Of a DNA stretch of 6,141 nt, positions 1 to 5,517 are shown in pieces; positions within the stretch are counted from its first letter, which is position 1; every line of letters begins with the position of its first letter. Source of the DNA: Spirosoma sp. (GTDB lineage Bacteria > Bacteroidota > Bacteroidia > Cytophagales > Spirosomataceae); NCBI GenBank assembly GCA_025351545.1, contig JANXVQ010000407.1:1-6141 (forward strand). The letters are read 5' to 3'. The notes under the pieces were generated by a model that saw only the letters and a list, made by a program, of their open reading frames with translations, was not told where the DNA came from and did no database searches. The position numbers and the translations under genes were made by a program.

Positions 1-666
1 GCTGATACGGGCATTTAGCTGGGCATAGTCCCGCAGGAAACGAACATGACGCCGGTTGAGTAAATACAGCCGCCACTGCCGCCTGACGAGTTGTCCAAAC
101 AACAAATATAATAGACTAAGTGCCAGACCAACGCCCACAAAGCCAATGACCAGGGCGGCATAATTGAACTGCTGTTGTAGCGGGGCCAGATTTGTTTCGG
201 TAGCCAGTATAAAGGGCTGAGATGTAAGTGAATCAGGCAAAGCCCGTGGTAGCTTCGACCGCAGGAAAACCGTGTCGGTGAGGGTCCACTGGGCCGTACA
301 GTCAATGGCGTTAATTATCCGAACCGGCACATGCAGCAACTGCATGGAATCGGTTTCAAACGACACCAAGGTATAAACAGCACTGTCCCGGCTAACGGCT
401 GTTGGGCCGATGCCGGTTGTTTGGGTTGCAAAAACGGCTACTTTCTGTACTCGATAAGGATCAAAATAGCGAGCGGTATCCGGAAATAACACATCGGTAG
501 TAGGCGCGTGACGATAGGTCAACGCGTACCGAAATGGGCGGCCAACCTCAATACTATCTGTCAGGAAATGCCCTTCTGGCGGATACGGCTGCAAAGGTAT
601 TTGCGCCTGGCCCAATAAGGTCAGAAAGAAGGAAATTGCAAGAAAAGAAAAAGCGGATAGTTTCAT
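1..666 (-). CDS. Bat-operon membrane protein with signal peptide, 3' end cut by window edge
   Basis: The frame is open from an ATG at 666-664 to the left edge: 222 codons and no stop, so the C-terminus lies outside the window. Residues 1-22 look like a signal peptide (hydrophobic core SAFSFLAISFFLTLLG, likely cleaved near GQA-Q). Residues 23-165 form a polar, beta-rich, probably periplasmic part. Residues 168-191 are one clear TM helix, followed by basic residues (RRQWR, RRHVR), so the C-terminal part should be cytoplasmic. The start codon shares one base with the DUF58 stop (TGATG), a sign of translational coupling. In Bacteroidota aerotolerance operons a poorly characterised membrane protein commonly sits between DUF58 and BatA; position and topology fit that protein. 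The family assignment is inference from context, since I see no catalytic motif. A BatD-like or other Bat-accessory protein is the alternative. Confidence 0.8.
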   Translation of the reverse strand, partial: MKLSAFSFLAISFFLTLLGQAQIPLQPYPPEGHFLTDSIEVGRPFRYALTYRHAPTTDVLFPDTARYFDPYRVQKVAVFATQTTGIGPTAVSRDSAVYTLVSFETDSMQLLHVPVRIINAIDCTAQWTLTDTVFLRSKLPRALPDSLTSQPFILATETNLAPLQQQFNYAALVIGFVGVGLALSLLYLLFGQLVRRQWRLYLLNRRHVRFLRDYAQLNARIS

Positions 667-1529
667 CAATATTTTCTGACCCTGAACAATTCGACAAGTT
701 TCGGCACAAAATCTTCCTGCGAATCGAGGGCGAGATAGCTGGCATTGTATTGCTTACAAAGCCGTTCGAGCCGCACCTGATTCTGGCGGAACGTATTATG
801 TAGCCCGCTCCGAAAAGAAGCCGAAGATGTATTAACCCATTCAGTCCGGCCAGTTTCGGTATCATGTACAGGAATGATTCCTAATTTTGGCAGTTTCACT
901 TCTCGTTGGTCATACAAATGAATCACGACCAAATCGTGCTTTTTTGCCAATGCCTTGAGGTTGTGTTCATAATTCAGATCGATAAAATCTGAGAGCAAAA
1001 TAACGACACTCCGGCGTTTTAGGGCGTTAAGCGTAAATAGCAAAGCATCGGCGATACTGGTCCGGCTCGATTCGGGTTGCAGTTTATACAGGCTCATAAT
1101 TAATTGATAACCTGTTTTCAGCCCATTGCCCGGCTTGATATATTTCTCCTTCTGGTCCGAAAAACAATACATGCCTACGTGGCTGGCCTCGCGAATAGCC
1201 GACAGCGCCAATACACCACATACTTCTTTAGTGGCCTTCAACTTGTCGCGCAGGCGATCACCAACCTGCTGTGACGCACTAACATCAACCATAAAAAACA
1301 CGGTCTGATCTTTTTCTTCCCGGAAAACTTTCACAAATGTACCGTGCCCTTTCGACGACACGTTCCAGTCTATATCTCGCACATCATCGCCATATTGATA
1401 GGTTCTCAAATCACTGAATTCCAGACCAGTTCCCTTAAATATCGACCGAAAACTACCGCGCATCTGCGAGTTAACCGCCTTGCGGATGCGAATATCGAAA
1501 TTACGGAGCTTGGCCAGGAATTCGTCCAT
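666..1529 (-). CDS. DUF58 domain-containing protein (vWA-like, Bat/aerotolerance operon)
   Basis: This is a 287-residue cytoplasmic protein of the DUF58 family, whose members have a von Willebrand A-like fold and usually work with a MoxR AAA+ ATPase and the membrane Bat proteins. The family core is plain: GTGLEFSDLR at 33-42, then YQYGDDVRDIDWN at 44-56. A MIDAS-type metal site follows: DVSAS (82-86), a plausible threonine at T157 in SRTSIADAL, and the aspartate in LLSDFID (D181). There is no signal peptide or TM segment. Length matches the short Bacteroidota form. The start is the ATG at 1529-1527; no Shine-Dalgarno is visible upstream, which is normal in this phylum. It is the first gene of the minus-strand operon: the adjacent gene upstream is divergent, so moxR is not directly upstream here. 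The metal-site assignment comes from motif position; function beyond envelope or oxidative-stress association is not established by the sequence. Confidence 0.95.
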   Translation of the reverse strand: MDEFLAKLRNFDIRIRKAVNSQMRGSFRSIFKGTGLEFSDLRTYQYGDDVRDIDWNVSSKGHGTFVKVFREEKDQTVFFMVDVSASQQVGDRLRDKLKATKEVCGVLALSAIREASHVGMYCFSDQKEKYIKPGNGLKTGYQLIMSLYKLQPESSRTSIADALLFTLNALKRRSVVILLSDFIDLNYEHNLKALAKKHDLVVIHLYDQREVKLPKLGIIPVHDTETGRTEWVNTSSASFRSGLHNTFRQNQVRLERLCKQYNASYLALDSQEDFVPKLVELFRVRKY

Positions 1530-1556
1530 GTAAAACAGGCTTTATACTATTTTAAC

Positions 1557-1590
1557 AGCTAATCCCGAACTTTGCCGATGGGGATTAACT
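1557..1590. repeat. Inverted repeat in the divergent promoter region
   Basis: AGCTAATCCC (1557-1566) and GGGATTAACT (1581-1590) are inverted copies matching at 9 of 10 positions, with a 14-nt spacer. A second inverted pair, AACTTTG (1568-1574) and CAAAGTT (1593-1599), is interleaved with it. The repeat lies between two divergent operons and surrounds both candidate -7 elements, so an operator is plausible. A hairpin in the leader RNA is the alternative. No regulator gene is visible nearby. Confidence 0.4.
1567..1574 (+). promoter_or_regulatory. Weak candidate -7 element for the DUF4296-hemG operon
   Basis: GAACTTTG matches six of eight positions of TAnnTTTG counting the two free ones (7/8 overall; only the first base differs), with A+T-rich sequence upstream (TTTATACTATTTTAAC, 1541-1556) but no TTG at -33. 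A start near 1580 would lie downstream of the possible TTG/ATG starts at 1572 and 1578, which supports the ATG at 1614 as the true lipoprotein start. Confidence 0.3.
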
Positions 1591-1592
1591 TA

Positions 1593-1600
1593 CAAAGTTA
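1593..1600 (-). promoter_or_regulatory. Candidate -7 element for the DUF58/Bat operon
   Basis: Read on the minus strand, 1600-1593 is TAACTTTG, an exact match to the Bacteroidota -7 consensus TAnnTTTG. It would start transcription near 1586-1588 and give a leader of about 58 nt before the DUF58 ATG. A good TTG at -33 is not seen; only TTTCGG lies at roughly the right distance. The element sits upstream of the divergent lipoprotein start at 1614. Confidence 0.5.
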
Positions 1601-1613
1601 TCGATTTAAGCGT

Positions 1614-1997
1614 ATGCACCGAAACCTATTTCAACGGCACCTGTGGAGTCTGCTACTAATTGGCTGGCTGATTACGGCCTGCACCGCCCCCGAAAATAAA
1701 CGCCCGGACAATCTCATTGACGAGAAAAGGATGGCCGATATTCTGACGGAAGTCCATATGGCCGAAACTCGAATTAGCCGAATGAGTTTACGGTCCGTTG
1801 ATTCATCGAATATTGCCTATAAACATTTAGAAAGTCAGATTTTCAAAAAATTTGGCGTCGATACAGCTGCCTACCGAATAAGCTATATTTTCTACTCGTC
1901 GCACCCCTCCGATATGGAAGTTATTTATCAGCAGGTTACCGAGAAATTGAAGAAAAAGATTGACGCAAAAAGCCCCAAACCCGCTAAAAAATCATGA
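1614..1997 (+). CDS. DUF4296 domain-containing lipoprotein
   Basis: With the ATG at 1614 this is a 127-residue lipoprotein. Residues 1-9 (MHRNLFQRH) are a basic n-region, 10-19 a hydrophobic core, and I-T-A-C with C23 is a lipobox, so the mature protein should be lipidated at C23. The DUF4296 pattern follows: N33-LIDEKRMADILTEVHMAETR, roughly residues 33-53, an acidic and amphipathic helix typical of this Bacteroidota family. The rest is helical, with a KYG-like FKKFGVDTAAYRISYIFY stretch (79-94) and a lysine-rich tail (KLKKKIDAK, KPAKKS). Starts at 1572 (TTG) or 1578 (ATG) would add 12-14 residues before the signal peptide and spoil its form, so 1614 is preferred. The stop overlaps the hemG start (ATGA, 1994-1997). 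Function of DUF4296 is unknown. Confidence 0.9.
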   Translation: MHRNLFQRHLWSLLLIGWLITACTAPENKRPDNLIDEKRMADILTEVHMAETRISRMSLRSVDSSNIAYKHLESQIFKKFGVDTAAYRISYIFYSSHPSDMEVIYQQVTEKLKKKIDAKSPKPAKKS

Positions 1998-3355
1998 CAA
2001 TTGGTATTATCGGGGCGGGTATTTCGGGCCTGACATTAGCCTACGAATTACAACAGCGAGGCATTGATTACCATCTTTGGGAAGCATCCGATCAACCGGG
2101 AGGTTATATCCGGTCACGGCGGGAATGGCCTGAAACGGCACCTGATTCCAGCGGGGGTAATTATCTGCGGGAACTCGGCCCAAACTCGCTCCTTGGCGAC
2201 GCCGATCTGCTGCTGTGGCTCGATGAACTTGGCCTGACGCCCGAACTGACGTTTAGCAAACCCGTCAGCAAAGCCCGCTACATTTTTCGCGATGGACAAT
2301 ACCGGCAATTGCCTTCCGGCCCCCCATCCCTCCTGCTGGGAAGCTTTTTTAGCTGGAAAACCAAGTGGGCTATTTTTTGCGAACGAAATAACCGGACCAT
2401 CTCGCCACCCGGCGAAACACTGGCAGAGTTTTTCCGACGGCGATTTTCCAGCGAAATTGTAGACTATGCCCTGGGGCCATTTGTGGCCGGCATTTACGCC
2501 GGTGATCCTGAACAACTACTTGTTTCTGAGACCTTTCCAGTACTGATTCAGTATGAAAAAGAGTATGGCTCCGTTTTACGTGGTTTTATTAAAAATCAAT
2601 CGGCTACCGGTCGGCGTCAGTCGTTTAGTTTTCGGGATGGCATGCAGATGTTACCCAACGCTTTAGCGGCCAGGCTAACCAGCCTGTCGCTCAACAACCC
2701 GGTCGAACGTATCAGTCGAACCAGTAATGGCTGGCAGGTTACCACCAAAGACGGCACTAAATTTGTCGATAAGCTGGTATTAGCCATTGGCACCGACGCA
2801 GCCGCCCGTTTGGTGGAGCCGCATTACCCTGACTTCTCCGGTGCGCTTCTCAACATCACGTATCCGCCCATGACGGCTGTTCATTCGGTTTATAAACGCG
2901 CTGATGTCCGGCATCCACTTAATGGATTTGGCGGATTAAACCCAAAAATTGAAGGTCGTTTTGCCGCTGGACATATCTGGAGCAGTTCAATTTTTGACGG
3001 CCGTTGCCCAGAAGATGAAGTACTTTTCACGACCTTTGTGGGTGGTCAGGCGGGAGCCAGCAACGCATTGCTACCCGATAGCGTAGTGGCAAATAGGGTT
3101 CATCAGGAACTGACAGACGGCTTTGGCATCACAGCCGTCAAGCCAGTTTTCCAATCCCTTTACCGATGGGAACGATCTATTCCTCAGTATGATACGAACA
3201 TCGTTGCCGTAAAACAGCCCATTAAAGATGCCGAAACCGATCAGCTATTTGTATGCGCCAATTGGTATGGAGGGGTGTCTCTGTCAGACTGTATTGGCAA
3301 AGCGAAAAAATTGGCCGTCCAGCTGGCAATTAAACCATATATTAAAAATTTTTAA
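1994..3355 (+). CDS. hemG: Protoporphyrinogen oxidase (FAD-dependent, HemY/PPOX type)
   Basis: This 453-residue flavoprotein should oxidise protoporphyrinogen IX to protoporphyrin IX with O2, the step before ferrochelatase in heme synthesis. The N-terminus is a classic FAD Rossmann motif: GAGISG (7-12), E30 binding ribose in LWEAS, and PGG (35-37). ELGPNS (60-65) is the PPOX substrate-side motif. GPFVAGIYAGDPEQL (161-175) is strongly diagnostic of PPOX, as are FSFRDGMQMLP (211-221) and RWERSIPQY (391-399). The C-terminal FAD segment is LFVCANWYGGVSLSDCI (418-434). Length fits the HemY family (about 450-470). NCBI often labels this family hemG although it is unrelated to the flavodoxin-like E. 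coli HemG. It overlaps the lipoprotein gene by 4 nt, implying one transcript. The coproporphyrinogen oxidase CgoX of Gram-positives is homologous; a different substrate cannot be excluded from sequence alone. Confidence 0.95.
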   Translation: MTIGIIGAGISGLTLAYELQQRGIDYHLWEASDQPGGYIRSRREWPETAPDSSGGNYLRELGPNSLLGDADLLLWLDELGLTPELTFSKPVSKARYIFRDGQYRQLPSGPPSLLLGSFFSWKTKWAIFCERNNRTISPPGETLAEFFRRRFSSEIVDYALGPFVAGIYAGDPEQLLVSETFPVLIQYEKEYGSVLRGFIKNQSATGRRQSFSFRDGMQMLPNALAARLTSLSLNNPVERISRTSNGWQVTTKDGTKFVDKLVLAIGTDAAARLVEPHYPDFSGALLNITYPPMTAVHSVYKRADVRHPLNGFGGLNPKIEGRFAAGHIWSSSIFDGRCPEDEVLFTTFVGGQAGASNALLPDSVVANRVHQELTDGFGITAVKPVFQSLYRWERSIPQYDTNIVAVKQPIKDAETDQLFVCANWYGGVSLSDCIGKAKKLAVQLAIKPYIKNF

Positions 3356-3356
3356 T
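3341..3356. repeat. A+T-only 16-bp perfect palindrome over the hemG stop
   Basis: ATTAAAAATTTTTAAT is a perfect palindrome that includes the hemG TAA (3353-3355). With no G or C it would be a poor intrinsic terminator stem, and it may simply be the A+T-rich upstream part of the next promoter. Confidence 0.35.
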
Positions 3357-3379
3357 GATTTTCTTAGACAAAAAAGGAG

Positions 3380-3386
3380 TACTTTG
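3380..3386 (+). promoter_or_regulatory. Candidate -7 element for the GT2 gene
   Basis: TACTTTG followed by C resembles the Bacteroidota -7 element with one base missing from the TAnnTTTG spacing. It lies 42 nt upstream of the GTG start, behind A+T-rich sequence (3341-3376). No clear TTG is seen at -33. The 72-nt gap after hemG makes a separate promoter reasonable. Confidence 0.35.
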
Positions 3387-3427
3387 CTGTTGTACTAGAA
3401 ACACATTACTAACCTACTCAATAACTT

Positions 3428-4258
3428 GTGAAAGAGCGCTTAGTCGTTATTCCAACCTATAATGAAATCGAGAACATCGAAGCTATCATCCGAAAGGTCT
3501 TTAGCCTGCCAGATCCCTTCGATGTCCTTATTGTGGACGACGGCTCGCCCGATGGTACCGCTCAGCGTGTCCGTGATTTACAAGACGAATTTCTAACTGC
3601 CGGGTCTTCATCTCGCAGTTCAACCGCCCGGCTTCACCTGCTCGAACGCCGTGGTAAACTAGGCTTAGGCACCGCTTATATCGACGGGTTTAAGTGGGCG
3701 TTATCCCGTGGTTATCAGTATCTGTTTGAAATGGATGCCGATTTTTCGCACAACCCCGACGACCTGATTAAACTGTATAACGCCTGCTCCAATACTGAAT
3801 CCGACCGGGCTGGCGCACCGCGTGCCGACGTTGCCGTTGGTTCGCGTTACATCCGGGGGGTTAATGTGGTCAACTGGCCGATGGGCCGGGTATTAATGTC
3901 CTATTTTGCAGGCGTTTACGTTCGTTTTGTCACGGGTATGTCAATCATGGACCCGACTGCCGGATTCGTTTGCTACCGGGCCGAAGTACTGGAAGTAATC
4001 CTGCATAATCCTATCAAATTTGTGGGTTATGCCTTCCAGATTGAAATGAAATTTACGTGCTGGAAATACGGATTTCGCATTCAGGAAGTCCCCATTATTT
4101 TTACCGACCGCACACGGGGCGTTTCCAAAATGTCTTCCAAGATTTTCAAAGAAGCCGTTTTTGGCGTATTACAAATGAAAATCAGCAGTTTCTTCCGGCG
4201 TTACATTCCACGTCGGGAAGCCGCGAAAAAGGTTGAAGAGCCAGTTGGCGTGATCTAA
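3428..4258 (+). CDS. Polyprenol-phosphate mannose synthase-like glycosyltransferase, family GT2
   Basis: This 276-residue inverting glycosyltransferase resembles dolichol-phosphate-mannose synthase (DPM1). The family reaction moves a sugar from an NDP- or GDP-sugar to polyprenyl phosphate at the inner membrane face. The GT-A fold is evident: VVIPTYNE (6-13), VDDGSPDGT (36-44), KLGLGTAYIDGF (77-88), the metal-binding DAD motif (D103-A-D105) in EMDADFSHNP, VGSRYIRG (137-144), and DRTRGVSKMS (227-236). There is no C-terminal TM pair, so it is the single-domain soluble/peripheral form. The GTG at 3428 is the only sensible start: an in-frame TAA lies at 3422-3424 and VVIPTYNE begins at residue 6. 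Two loops look longer than usual: a serine-rich AGSSSRSSTA (58-67) and SDRAGAPRAD (125-134). The sugar donor (GDP-mannose versus another) is not decided by the sequence. Confidence 0.92.
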   Translation: MKERLVVIPTYNEIENIEAIIRKVFSLPDPFDVLIVDDGSPDGTAQRVRDLQDEFLTAGSSSRSSTARLHLLERRGKLGLGTAYIDGFKWALSRGYQYLFEMDADFSHNPDDLIKLYNACSNTESDRAGAPRADVAVGSRYIRGVNVVNWPMGRVLMSYFAGVYVRFVTGMSIMDPTAGFVCYRAEVLEVILHNPIKFVGYAFQIEMKFTCWKYGFRIQEVPIIFTDRTRGVSKMSSKIFKEAVFGVLQMKISSFFRRYIPRREAAKKVEEPVGVI

Positions 4259-4331
4259 GCGTTTTACCAGTTCCTGCCTACTCCAGCCGTTCACCTTTCT
4301 TCGCATAGTTGTTTGTGGAGTGGGTATCTAT

Positions 4332-4359
4332 GCCTAAGGCCATTTATGGCTCTACAGGC
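4332..4359. repeat. Nested imperfect hairpin upstream of the secreted-protein gene
   Basis: An inner stem GCCAT/ATGGC (4339-4343 with 4346-4350) sits inside an outer pair GCCT (4332-4335) and AGGC (4356-4359), separated by small internal loops. No T-run follows on the plus strand, so it is not a standard intrinsic terminator for the GT2 gene. It may be an RNA leader structure or chance. Confidence 0.3.
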
Positions 4360-4362
4360 CTG

Positions 4363-4380
4363 ACATAGTGCCACTTATGT
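4363..4380. repeat. Short inverted repeat upstream of the secreted-protein gene
   Basis: ACATA (4363-4367) and TATGT (4376-4380) are inverted over an 8-nt spacer, GTGCCACT, which itself has weak symmetry. It ends 15 nt before the ATG at 4396. It could be an operator-sized site; the arms are short enough for chance. Confidence 0.25.
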
Positions 4381-4395
4381 AACAACTTCACTGGT

Positions 4396-4983
4396 ATGAA
4401 ACGGGTCATAATATGGTGCAGTATTCTCCTAAATGTTGGGCTGCTAATTCCCTTTACCAATGCACAGACGGGTTACCCCCCTCCATGCACTGAGATAAAA
4501 CAAGTTAAACTTGATACAAACCAAACAAAGCGGCAAATTCTAACCGAATTCATCAGCAGATGTATGCAAAATAACTCTTGGAAAAATGATAAAGGAATCG
4601 TTCTGCTGAGAGAATACCAAAATGAAGAGGGTAAAGTATGCTGGTTGCTCTTACCCAGTATTGACGATACCTATAAGGATAACCCTCCCAATCGGTTTGC
4701 CTCTTTCAATGGGGATGTTATCTTAGTTTTCGATGCTGACTCAAGAGGAATGAGCAAAGAATCGACAGGCGATAAGGACGCTTTAAACCAATGTTTAGCG
4801 CAAATTATTGGTGACCGCGTTTACATTCGTCCTAGTATAAAAAGTCGCTGGACTGACAATGTAATGCCTTTTACGAATCACAAGATGAAAAGTGGAGCAC
4901 GACGAATCCAGGGCGGTAATGGAGGTAGCTTGATTATTATTTTTAATGCGGATGGTAGCTATCAGAAATTACTACCTATTTAA
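4396..4983 (+). CDS. Secreted protein of unknown function, A+T-rich
   Basis: I do not recognise this 195-residue protein. Residues 1-23 form a signal peptide (MKR n-region, hydrophobic core to about 20, TNA-Q cleavage near 23), so it should be exported to the periplasm or beyond; there is no lipobox and no other TM helix. The mature part has four cysteines (C31, C56, C82, C133) that could form disulfides. Visible segments are LTEFISRCMQNNSWKNDKG (49-67), GKVCWLLLPSIDD (79-91), a strand GDVILVFDADSRG (106-118), and a C-terminal hairpin SLIIIFNADGSYQKLL (178-193). The latter reads like an energy-transducer or hypothetical-exported C-terminus but is not diagnostic. Hand-counted 60-base stretches give about 37-43% G+C against about 62% for one in hemG, which suggests separate ancestry. 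It stands alone, with a 137-nt spacer before it and a 141-nt spacer after. Confidence 0.82.
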   Translation: MKRVIIWCSILLNVGLLIPFTNAQTGYPPPCTEIKQVKLDTNQTKRQILTEFISRCMQNNSWKNDKGIVLLREYQNEEGKVCWLLLPSIDDTYKDNPPNRFASFNGDVILVFDADSRGMSKESTGDKDALNQCLAQIIGDRVYIRPSIKSRWTDNVMPFTNHKMKSGARRIQGGNGGSLIIIFNADGSYQKLLPI

Positions 4984-5124
4984 TAACCTAGGTATAACAA
5001 TTCCGCTATAGTTCTTTTGTGTTGACCTATCCAAATTCTGTTATTTATCTCTTTACATAAAGTTAATTATGCTACAAATCTCGAATTAATACAAACTCTC
5101 AGCAGATAGCCACCTCTACTGTAA

Positions 5125-5418
5125 TTAAATTTTTCCAGGAAATGATAATTCATTTTGACTGGCGATTTTTCCCCGGAAGCGCTCGAAAACATCCTCCGTT
5201 ATGTCAACTTCGATCCGCTTATGTGGATTTGTAAATCCGGCCACAAGTGTTACGTTCGATTTGGCAATACCCAATTGTTTCGCCAGAAATTCAATTAAGT
5301 ACGCATTCGCTTTCCCATCCTGAGCCGGAGCCTTGATTTTAGCATTTAGTAGACCAGCCGCATCGTAAAACAGCTGATCTATTCGACTACCGGGTTTCAC
5401 TTTCAGGTGCAGAATCAA
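5125..5418 (-). CDS. DUF167 (YggU-type) domain protein
   Basis: This 97-residue cytoplasmic protein covers the whole DUF167 domain, the usual size for free-standing members. Family marks are LHLKVKPGSR (3-12), the near-invariant APAQDGKANAYLIEFLA (30-46, with D34-GKAN), LGIAKSNVTLVAG (49-61), and a basic turn PHKRIEV (65-71). The biochemical role of the family is not established. The start taken is TTG at 5418-5416: an in-frame TGA lies upstream near 5466-5464, no ATG or GTG occurs between, and the N-terminus then fits the family. It lies 99 nt downstream of the SDR gene on the same strand and converges on the secreted-protein gene. A possible small ORF ends four bases before this TTG, so coupled translation is conceivable. 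Confidence 0.9.
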   Translation of the reverse strand: MILHLKVKPGSRIDQLFYDAAGLLNAKIKAPAQDGKANAYLIEFLAKQLGIAKSNVTLVAGFTNPHKRIEVDITEDVFERFRGKIASQNELSFPGKI

Positions 5419-5422
5419 GGGC

Positions 5423-5512
5423 TCAAAGGCTAGTTTTATAGTAGAGTATGACCTCGTTACTGGTCATACCCCGGAACACATCACGCCGTAAATTTTCACC
5501 TAACTTCTGCAT
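5423..5512 (-). CDS. Possible 29-residue small ORF between the SDR and DUF167 genes
   Basis: Read on the minus strand, an ATG at 5512-5510 opens 29 codons ending in TGA at 5425-5423. The peptide begins MQKLGENLRRDVFRGM and ends VILYYKTSL; it is moderately basic, with no signal peptide. It begins five bases after the SDR stop and ends four bases before the TTG of DUF167, so it fills the gap almost exactly, as a real operon gene would. Against it: it is short, no ribosome-binding site is visible, I recognise no family, and it contains the inverted repeat at 5446-5469. A chance ORF is at least as likely. Confidence 0.25.
   Translation of the reverse strand: MQKLGENLRRDVFRGMTSNEVILYYKTSL
5446..5469. 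repeat. Perfect 8-bp inverted repeat (hairpin or operator)
   Basis: GTATGACC (5446-5453) and GGTCATAC (5462-5469) are perfect inverted copies around an 8-nt loop. On the minus strand it lies about 50 nt after the SDR stop and about 28 nt before the DUF167 start. No T-run follows on either strand, so a classic intrinsic terminator is unlikely. An operator, an mRNA-processing hairpin or a leader structure controlling DUF167 are alternatives. Confidence 0.55.
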
Positions 5513-5517
5513 ACTGT

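Noticed and set aside
15..305. 96-codon minus-strand open frame
   Set aside because: It overlaps the signal-peptide/TM protein at 1-666 in another frame and reads as low-complexity Trp/Cys/Ser-rich sequence.
534..865. Open frames on both strands across the DUF58/membrane-protein junction
   Set aside because: Both conflict with the two genes joined by TGATG at 664-668, which have clear domain or topology support.
2114..2515. 133-codon minus-strand open frame inside hemG
   Set aside because: It is antisense to well-conserved PPOX motifs and its translation shows no recognisable domain; it is a shadow of the hemG reading frame.
4275..4322. ACTCCA/TGGAGT inverted pair after the GT2 gene as a terminator
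   Set aside because: Arms are only 6 bp with a loop of about 30 nt and no T-run follows.
4984..5124. Convergent spacer searched for a bidirectional terminator
   Set aside because: It holds an 8-bp palindrome ACCTAGGT (4986-4993) and A+T-rich sequence, but no G+C-rich stem with a T-run.
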